Assembly: GCA_018970625.1 (NCBI GenBank)
Contig: JAGWVZ010000095.1
Span: 1 to 9,906, forward strand
Origin: Myxococcales bacterium
Lineage (GTDB): Bacteria > Myxococcota > Bradymonadia > REDH01
Direction of reading: 5' to 3'
Length of the DNA stretch: 9,906 nucleotides
Below, piece after piece: positions 4,994 through 9,906 of this stretch; positions within the stretch are counted from its first letter, which is position 1, and each line of letters opens with the position of its first letter. The position numbers were made by a program, and so were the translations under genes. The notes beneath the pieces are model-generated. The model did not search any database, was not told where the DNA came from, and was given only the letters and a program-made list of their open reading frames with translations.

Positions 4994-7900
4994 TCAGAAG
5001 TCGATGACGTTCGACGCTACGTGTGTGGCGAAGCGAACAAAGTCTACGAAGCGGAAAGCGTCGTAGGCGAAGCTCGGATTGTCGCGTTCGGCTGTCGTCG
5101 AGGCACGCACTTCGATGCGATCGTTCTCCGCCGATGCCGCCGTATCGATCAGGCCCTGCAGGTCGCCAGCAAGGGCAGCACGAGGCCAGGTCGTCGGCAC
5201 CGTTGGCAAGGCGATCGTCGTGGCTGTTGCGGGCGCAATCACGCGCCAGAGTGGGTAGCGCGCTGTGCGGGTCGAGTCGTTCGCAACGCAACCTGAATAC
5301 ACCTCATCGACCACCTGAGTGTACACCAGCTCAGTGAAGTGAGGTATCGCCGACGTCGCGTTCGTGGCAGAGCCGAGTGTGACCACGCGGCCCGCGCGCG
5401 ACAGTGTGCGAACCGGAAGGTAGTTGTTGAACGCTACCGCAGTGGGGGCCGCCGTCGTGCCCGTGCTCAGGTCGGTTGCCGTCCGGTTGAAGATCGCCGT
5501 AATGCCGTTGGCCGTGCCAACCGGGATACCGACGCGCGTCTCATCCAGATACAGGGCGGCGGTGGCCGACAGGTACTCGATCCCCGCAAACGCGCCCGCA
5601 TTGTCGATGGTCGTCAGATCTGACAGCGCCACGTTTGTGGTAGTCGTCGTGGTGGTCACCGCGGTCCGGAAGCCCATCAGGAACAACCGACCTTCGCCCA
5701 CTCGCTGCGTCGCGCTCGCCAGTGAATCCAGGTCGCCGGCAGCCACGCAGAACACATCACTGGCAGCCGGGTAATTCGTCAGATTGCACCGCACGTTACG
5801 CGTCAACGGCGTAGAAAGCGCGATGTTGCGGTTCGCAGCTGGCGGAGCGCTCACCGTGAGGTTTGCGCCGCCAAAGTTCGTCAGCGCCAGCTGATTCACC
5901 GCCGCCGCAATGCCAGCACCCGACGTCAACGCTGCCAGCGGCAGATTTCCACCCAGGCCGTACAGGAACCGGTTGCCGTAGGGAACCGGCGCCGACCGAT
6001 ACTCGTGCTCCGGAATCGTGAACACAAAGGCGACATTTTGCTGCGGGATGTACACGTTGCCCGGCACGTTGGTGTTGCCCACCACTGGTACGGCAACGCA
6101 GTCGTTGTCGGCCAGCAGGCTCTCCAGCGAGAACGAAGCGAGCGCTCCCAGCGTGGTATCGGCAAGCATCAGGCCGGCTTCCACGTTGCCCGTGCTGGTG
6201 ATTCCCGTCAGGTCACCGCGGAACTGGGTGGTCGTCACCGACGGCCGCACCTGACGCAGCGGCAACACAAAGTCCGACGCGTTCATGGCGGTAAAGGTCA
6301 CGTATTCGCGGTCGGTTGCAGCCGCCGTTACGGTAATCGGCCCGTCGAGCGCGGTGCCAAAGTCGCGGAACGTCACATACCCCTGCACGTCCGTGGTCGC
6401 CGTATTCGCCGAGCTGGCCGGCTGGCCAAAGGTCGCCGCGAACGCTGCGGTGTTGGGCGCAGCACCCACCATGACGAACGCACCCGGGAGCGGCGCGCCC
6501 GAGCCGTCAACCACCCGCACACGCACGTTTCCGTCGGCCGAACAGCTACCAGCACCGCCCTGCGTGTCCTCCATGCGGGGAGCGATCGCGATGGCCGGGC
6601 GAGCCGTCAGGGTCACGCCGTTGGCAACCACCGTCACCGTCGCTGTGCCGGTCGTGGAGTTGGGAGCCGACAGAATCGCCGAGTAGCTGTTCCCGGAAGC
6701 CGTCACCGCGCTCAGTGTGCCGAGCGTTGTCGTCATCGTCACCGTCGCGCCGTTGATGGGCTGGCCTGACGTGTTGACCAGAGTCACCTGAATGGCCGCC
6801 TGCGCCGGGCCGGGCTGACCCACCGGAAGGCACGCGCTCGTCGACGTCACCACGCTCGCCGGGTCAACGCCGGCCACACAGTCGTTGTCATTGGCGGCGG
6901 TGCACCCCGAAGCGCAGCAACCGTCACCGTTCGTGCAGGCCGTAATCGCCGCATAGGCGCAGCGCGCATTGCAGCTCGCAGCGCTTCCCGTCACGGCGTC
7001 GTTTGTGCAGGCCAGACCATCCGAAGCGCACGTGGTTGGGCACGAGGCGCCATCACACAGCTCGCCGGACTCGACCACCCCGTTACCACAGACGGCAGCG
7101 CAGTCGCTGTCGTTGGTGGCGTTGGCCCCAGCGGGGCAGCAACTGTCACCGTTCGAGGGAGCGACGATCGGCGTATTCAGGCAGGTGCGCGAGCACCCCG
7201 TTCCCTGAAGCACGTCCGTCGTGCAAGACAGCCCGTCATTACAGGTCGTTGGGCAGGAAACGCCATCACACAGCTCGCCCGGCTCCACCACGTTGTTGCC
7301 ACACACAGCAGCGCAGTCGCTGTCGGTTGTCGCGTTGGCGCCCGCCGGGCAGCACAGGTCGCCGGCCGCTGGCGCCGTAATCGCCGTATTCTGGCAGAAT
7401 CGACCGCAGCCGGTTCCCTGAAGCGAATCGGCCGTACACGCCACTCCGTCGTTACAGGTCGTCGGGCACGAGGCGCCGTCACAACGTTCGCCAGGCTCGG
7501 TGACTCCGTTGCCGCAGACCGCGGCGCAGTCGCTGTCCGTGTTCGCATTGGCCCCGGGGGCGCAGCAGCCATCGCCCGAAACGGCGGCCGTAATGGCCAC
7601 GTTGCTGCACGCCACGTTGCAGCCCGAACCCACCCGCGAATCGGTCGTGCAGGCATTGCTGTCGTCGCACGTGGTGGGGCAGCTGCTCAGCGGATCGCAG
7701 GTCTCGCCCGGCTCCAGAATGTTGTTGCCACACACGCCGGTGCAGTCCGCGTCGTTGGTGGCGTTGCAGCCCGAAGCGCAGCAACCGTCGCCAGCTACAC
7801 AGGCCGCGATCGTCGAAAAGGAACAACGCGCATCGCAGGTAGCGGCTGACCCCAGAAGCGTGTCGGTTGTGCAGCTCACCCCGTCGTTGCAGGTCGTCGG

Positions 7901-9550
7901 GCACGACGCCCCGTCACATACCTCCCCCGACTCCACAACGCCGTTGCCACACAACGGCGAACAGTCACTGTCATTGGTGGCGTTCGCACCCGAAGGGCAG
8001 CAAAGGTCACCATTCGATGCCACCGTAATGGGCAGGTTACTGCACGTCGCGTTGCAGCTGTCGGGCGAGCCGTTCAACACATCGCTCGTGCAGGCAACAC
8101 CGTCGTCGCAGGTCGTTGGGCAGTCGCCGTCGCAGAGCTCGCCCGCTTCGCGAACGCCATTGCCGCACAGCACCGCGCAGTCCGAGTCGTTGTTCGCGTT
8201 GCAGCCGCCGGGGCAGCACCCGTCACCGTTTGCGCAAGCCTCAATCGGGCTCTGAACGCATACCAGATCACAGGTCACCGCCGAACCCGTGCTGCTGTCG
8301 GCCGTACAGGCGTCCGCATCGGCGCACGAACCAGGACACGCACCATCGCACACTTCGCCAGACTCCAGAACCCCGTTGCCGCACTCGGCCGCACAGTCAC
8401 TGTCCACGCTCTCGTTCGCACCTTCCGGGCAGCAGCCGTCACCGTTCGCCGGCGCCACGATCGCCGTCTGAATACACTCCACGTTGCAGCTCGCTGCATC
8501 ACCAATCAGACGCGCCGTAGAGCAGGTGTTGGCCGGTGCGCACGACGTGGGGCAGTCACCGTCACACGTCTCACCATCGTCCAAAACGCCGTCGCCGCAG
8601 CTCGCTGAACAGTCATTGTCCAACGCCTGCGTACAGCCCGACGCACAACAGCCGTCGTCGTTCACGCACGCCGTAATCACCGCGTTCAGACACTCGGCTG
8701 TACACACCGCCGCATCGCCTACCACGCTGTCCACCGTACAGGCCGAGTCGTCCAGGCAGTCGCTCGCGCCCGGGCAGCTTCCCGAAGGATCGCACGTCTC
8801 ACCCGGCTCCAGCACGCCGTTACCGCACACGACCGCGCAATCGGCGTCATCGGCCGCCGTGCAGCCCGTTCCACAGCACCCATCACCGCTCTCGCACACC
8901 GACACCGGGTCAACCGTACACACCGCGGTACAACCGGCGCCTTCCAGGCGAGCCTCGGTGCAGCTCTCGGTGGTTTCGCACGTCGTGGGGCAGGCGCCTT
9001 CCTCGCCCGCGGCGATCGCAATGTCGCACGTCTCAAAGTCGTTCAGAACCCCGTTACCACAGAGCAGCGTGCAGCGGTTCGTGCATTCGTTGGTGTCGTC
9101 CGCGTCGCCGTCATCGCACTGCTCAGCACCCTCAACAACCCCATTTCCGCAGCGGCCTGTCGGGGTGGTGTCAGAAGAGTCGGCATCGTCAGCGCCCGAT
9201 CCGTCGGCTGCGTCCGACTCGCCTCCATCGGTCGCTCCGTCGGGTGCCACATCCGCGCCAGTCGAGTCTCCGACGTCGGACAGGTCACTCTCACCGTCCT
9301 CTGGCGTTACACTGTCAGGCAGCGAACCATCAGGCACCTCGGCGTCACCGATGGACTCCGCATCCACACACACGCTGGCCACGCACAGCTGGTCCGACTC
9401 GCAGTCATCGGTCGCGGTACAAACGGTACCGCCAGGACCCGATGTGCCGCAGGCAAACAGAGCGGAAGCCAGCCACAGTGCAAGCCCAGCTTTCAGCAGG
9501 GACCTGTTACGAACGGACGGGCGCGTTGGAGAATCGTTTCGAGCAGTCAC
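4994..9550 (-). CDS. Large secreted lipoprotein with tandem Cys-rich repeats and Ig-like domains
   Basis: A 1518-aa protein is read from the GTG at 9548-9550, which has GAGG 5 nt upstream. The frame stays open to a TTG at 9596-9598, but that adds 16 residues before the signal peptide. Residues 15-34 (RNRSLLK, a hydrophobic stretch, then LFAC) are a lipoprotein signal with acylated Cys34, so it is exported and lipid-anchored. A four-Cys cluster follows (Cys44, 50, 56, 61), then an Asp/Ser/Gly-rich linker of about 70 residues. Residues about 134-894 are one short and ten full Cys-rich repeats beginning CGNGV.E.GE.CD, related to the repeats common in myxobacterial surface proteins. Residues about 914-992 resemble an invasin/BIG1-type Ig domain (VTLVNTSGQPINGATVTM), and about 1006-1078 a second Ig-like/CNA-B-like segment (VRVVDGSGAPLPGAFV). 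The remaining 420 residues are Thr/Ala-rich, probably beta-structured, and I do not recognise them. No enzymatic motif is seen; a cell-surface structural, adhesive or binding role is inferred. Confidence 0.9.
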   Translation of the reverse strand: MTARNDSPTRPSVRNRSLLKAGLALWLASALFACGTSGPGGTVCTATDDCESDQLCVASVCVDAESIGDAEVPDGSLPDSVTPEDGESDLSDVGDSTGADVAPDGATDGGESDAADGSGADDADSSDTTPTGRCGNGVVEGAEQCDDGDADDTNECTNRCTLLCGNGVLNDFETCDIAIAAGEEGACPTTCETTESCTEARLEGAGCTAVCTVDPVSVCESGDGCCGTGCTAADDADCAVVCGNGVLEPGETCDPSGSCPGASDCLDDSACTVDSVVGDAAVCTAECLNAVITACVNDDGCCASGCTQALDNDCSASCGDGVLDDGETCDGDCPTSCAPANTCSTARLIGDAASCNVECIQTAIVAPANGDGCCPEGANESVDSDCAAECGNGVLESGEVCDGACPGSCADADACTADSSTGSAVTCDLVCVQSPIEACANGDGCCPGGCNANNDSDCAVLCGNGVREAGELCDGDCPTTCDDGVACTSDVLNGSPDSCNATCSNLPITVASNGDLCCPSGANATNDSDCSPLCGNGVVESGEVCDGASCPTTCNDGVSCTTDTLLGSAATCDARCSFSTIAACVAGDGCCASGCNATNDADCTGVCGNNILEPGETCDPLSSCPTTCDDSNACTTDSRVGSGCNVACSNVAITAAVSGDGCCAPGANANTDSDCAAVCGNGVTEPGERCDGASCPTTCNDGVACTADSLQGTGCGRFCQNTAITAPAAGDLCCPAGANATTDSDCAAVCGNNVVEPGELCDGVSCPTTCNDGLSCTTDVLQGTGCSRTCLNTPIVAPSNGDSCCPAGANATNDSDCAAVCGNGVVESGELCDGASCPTTCASDGLACTNDAVTGSAASCNARCAYAAITACTNGDGCCASGCTAANDNDCVAGVDPASVVTSTSACLPVGQPGPAQAAIQVTLVNTSGQPINGATVTMTTTLGTLSAVTASGNSYSAILSAPNSTTGTATVTVVANGVTLTARPAIAIAPRMEDTQGGAGSCSADGNVRVRVVDGSGAPLPGAFVMVGAAPNTAAFAATFGQPASSANTATTDVQGYVTFRDFGTALDGPITVTAAATDREYVTFTAMNASDFVLPLRQVRPSVTTTQFRGDLTGITSTGNVEAGLMLADTTLGALASFSLESLLADNDCVAVPVVGNTNVPGNVYIPQQNVAFVFTIPEHEYRSAPVPYGNRFLYGLGGNLPLAALTSGAGIAAAVNQLALTNFGGANLTVSAPPAANRNIALSTPLTRNVRCNLTNYPAASDVFCVAAGDLDSLASATQRVGEGRLFLMGFRTAVTTTTTTTNVALSDLTTIDNAGAFAGIEYLSATAALYLDETRVGIPVGTANGITAIFNRTATDLSTGTTAAPTAVAFNNYLPVRTLSRAGRVVTLGSATNATSAIPHFTELVYTQVVDEVYSGCVANDSTRTARYPLWRVIAPATATTIALPTVPTTWPRAALAGDLQGLIDTAASAENDRIEVRASTTAERDNPSFAYDAFRFVDFVRFATHVASNVIDF
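6869..9151 (-). repeat. Eleven tandem Cys-rich protein repeats (DUF4215/CGNG type)
   Basis: Repeat units within the lipoprotein, in protein order: 9151-9062 (30 aa, short form, closest to the classic CDDGN repeat), 9061-8828 (78 aa), 8827-8600 (76), 8599-8384 (72), 8383-8168 (72), 8167-7952 (72), 7951-7733 (73), 7732-7517 (72), 7516-7304 (71), 7303-7091 (71) and 7090-6869 (74). The consensus of the long unit is CGNGVxExGExCDG-x-SCPTTC, then CT.D...G...C...C, then NGDxCCxxG.NATNDSDC. Neighbouring units differ at many synonymous positions, so the array is old and kept by selection on the protein. Two subtypes exist: one with an extra Cys pair (units 2, 3, 5, 7, 11) and one without (units 4, 6, 8, 9, 10). 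Confidence 0.95.
9152..9367 (-). other. Coding region for acidic Asp/Ser/Gly-rich linker of the lipoprotein
   Basis: About 70 residues between the N-terminal four-Cys cluster and the first CGNG repeat are dominated by Asp, Ser, Gly, Ala and Glu and contain no Cys. Such linkers usually are disordered spacers lifting the folded part away from the lipid anchor. Confidence 0.75.
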
Positions 9551-9555
9551 ATCGA

Positions 9556-9559
9556 CCTC
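9556..9559 (-). promoter_or_regulatory. Ribosome binding site deciding the GTG start of the lipoprotein
   Basis: The minus strand reads CGAGGTCGATGTG. GAGG lies 5 nt before GTG (9550-9548). The overlapping ATG at this point is followed at once by TGA, so it cannot start the gene. The GTG start gives a standard-length 34-residue leader up to the lipobox Cys. Confidence 0.6.
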
Positions 9560-9673
9560 GGGTGAAAGCGGCAACCCGCGCGGCTCACACGGGTCCAAAT
9601 ATGGCCAAAGTCGCTCTACAAGGTTCCCCGTTGTTCTTCAAGTGCGCTGATGAAGGGTAATTTTCGTGTTTTC

Positions 9674-9720
9674 AACGCATTGCGTTACATTGCGTGCCGC
9701 GTTGCGTTACTGCTGTAACG
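9674..9720. promoter_or_regulatory. Operator-like array of palindromes and TTGCGT repeats
   Basis: AACGCATTGCGTT (9674-9686) is a perfect palindrome with 6-bp arms around one base. CGTTACTGCTGTAACG (9705-9720) is another, with 6-bp arms around TGCT. TTGCGT recurs at 9680, 9690 and 9702, about one helical turn apart, and TTGCGTTAC is repeated exactly at 9680-9688 and 9702-9710. The cluster is about 125-170 bp upstream of the lipoprotein start codon and would also lie upstream of a divergent gene at the right edge. Binding by a dimeric regulator is an inference from symmetry and phasing. Confidence 0.5.
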
Positions 9721-9873
9721 GTCGCGGGTCGCATTTCCCCACAACAACCTGAGCAAAAGCCTCCCGAATTCACTCGGCGTTTTGTACGGGTACCCCGTGG
9801 TTCAGGCGCTCATCTGACCGCTCACACGGCATTGCGAAGCGGGAACTCGTCTACGATTCCAGATACGTCAGGA

Positions 9874-9906
9874 ATGACTGACCAGACGCGCGACCACCCC
9901 TTACTC
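9874..9906 (+). CDS. Possible start of a divergent gene (partial, runs off right edge)
   Basis: ATG at 9874 opens 11 codons (MTDQTRDHPLL) with a high share of G/C in third positions, as in the confirmed genes here. The preceding CAGGA is too close to the ATG to be a good Shine-Dalgarno site. Minus-strand frames entering from the edge are also open for 17-27 codons, so the call is tentative. Confidence 0.25.
   Translation, partial: MTDQTRDHPLL

Larger units (their letters stand above)
9551..9873. other. Upstream region of the lipoprotein gene, no gene seen
   Basis: About 320 bp without a convincing coding frame. The part nearest the lipoprotein start (9600-9690) is clearly more A/T-rich than the genes and should hold its promoter. 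TTGAAG on the minus strand (revcomp of CTTCAA at 9635-9640) is a possible -35, but no good -10 follows at 17 bp. The palindrome and repeat array at 9674-9720 is listed separately. From 9721 to 9873 I see only GGGTACCC at 9788-9795. Confidence 0.5.

Noticed and set aside
7500..8255. 251-codon plus-strand frame with an apparent repeat SLVA..PEGQQ.SP
   Set aside because: The periodicity mirrors the minus-strand CGNG repeats, so it is a by-product of the real gene.
6869..9151. CRISPR-like or DNA-level tandem array
   Set aside because: Units are 71-78 codons, diverged at synonymous positions and in frame, so this is a protein repeat and not a DNA repeat element.
9551..9598. Lipoprotein start at TTG 9598 instead of GTG 9550
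   Set aside because: It would add 16 residues before an already complete lipoprotein signal. The GTG has a GAGG site at good spacing.
8484..9650. 388-codon open frame on the plus strand antisense to the lipoprotein
   Set aside because: Its Ser/Pro/His-rich low-complexity translation is the shadow of the repeated Cys-rich codons on the other strand. It has no recognisable domain, and the minus-strand protein is clearly real.

Overview
The window is GC-rich with strong GC bias at third codon positions. It carries a very large secreted lipoprotein built from tandem cysteine-rich CGNGVxExGExCD repeats preceded by an Asp/Ser-rich linker. That repeat style, together with GGDEF signalling proteins and multi-domain enzyme fusions, points to the Myxococcota/Bradymonadota (former Deltaproteobacteria). 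This placement is inferred from style; there is no rRNA or marker gene in the window.

Layout, left to right. (1) Positions 3-224 (+) hold the C-terminal end of a GGDEF (diguanylate cyclase-type) protein entering from the left. (2) Positions 275-1690 (-) encode a fusion of a zeta-class glutathione transferase/maleylacetoacetate-isomerase-like domain with a class I, caffeoyl-CoA-type O-methyltransferase. (3) Positions 1826-3373 (+) encode a fusion of a GAF sensor domain with a PAPS-dependent sulfotransferase; it is divergent from gene 2 across a 135-bp spacer. (4) Positions 3436-4602 (-) encode a fusion of a cyclic-nucleotide-binding-type domain with a heme-oxygenase-like diiron oxidase/iron-containing redox enzyme domain, convergent with gene 3. 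(5) Positions 4601-4858 (+) are a short GGDEF remnant abutting the start of gene 4. (6) Positions 4859-4993 are a spacer with a 16-bp tandem repeat and a terminator-like hairpin. (7) Positions 4994-9550 (-) encode a lipoprotein of about 1518 aa: lipobox, small Cys cluster, acidic linker, 11 Cys-rich repeats, two Ig-like segments and an unassigned C-terminal region. (8) Positions 9551-9906 are the upstream region of the lipoprotein gene, with a compact palindrome and direct-repeat array and possibly the first codons of a divergent gene at the right edge.

The notable theme is three consecutive genes that each join a small-molecule-binding or sensor module (GST fold, GAF, cNMP-like) to a tailoring enzyme (O-methyltransferase, sulfotransferase, diiron oxidase), flanked by c-di-GMP-type GGDEF pieces. 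They could be a small-molecule modification locus gated by ligand binding. This is a hypothesis: no carrier protein or biosynthetic core is visible, and the genes are not co-directional. The second notable observation is inside the lipoprotein repeats, where two cysteine positions are present or absent together in all ten full-length repeats, which predicts a specific optional disulfide.
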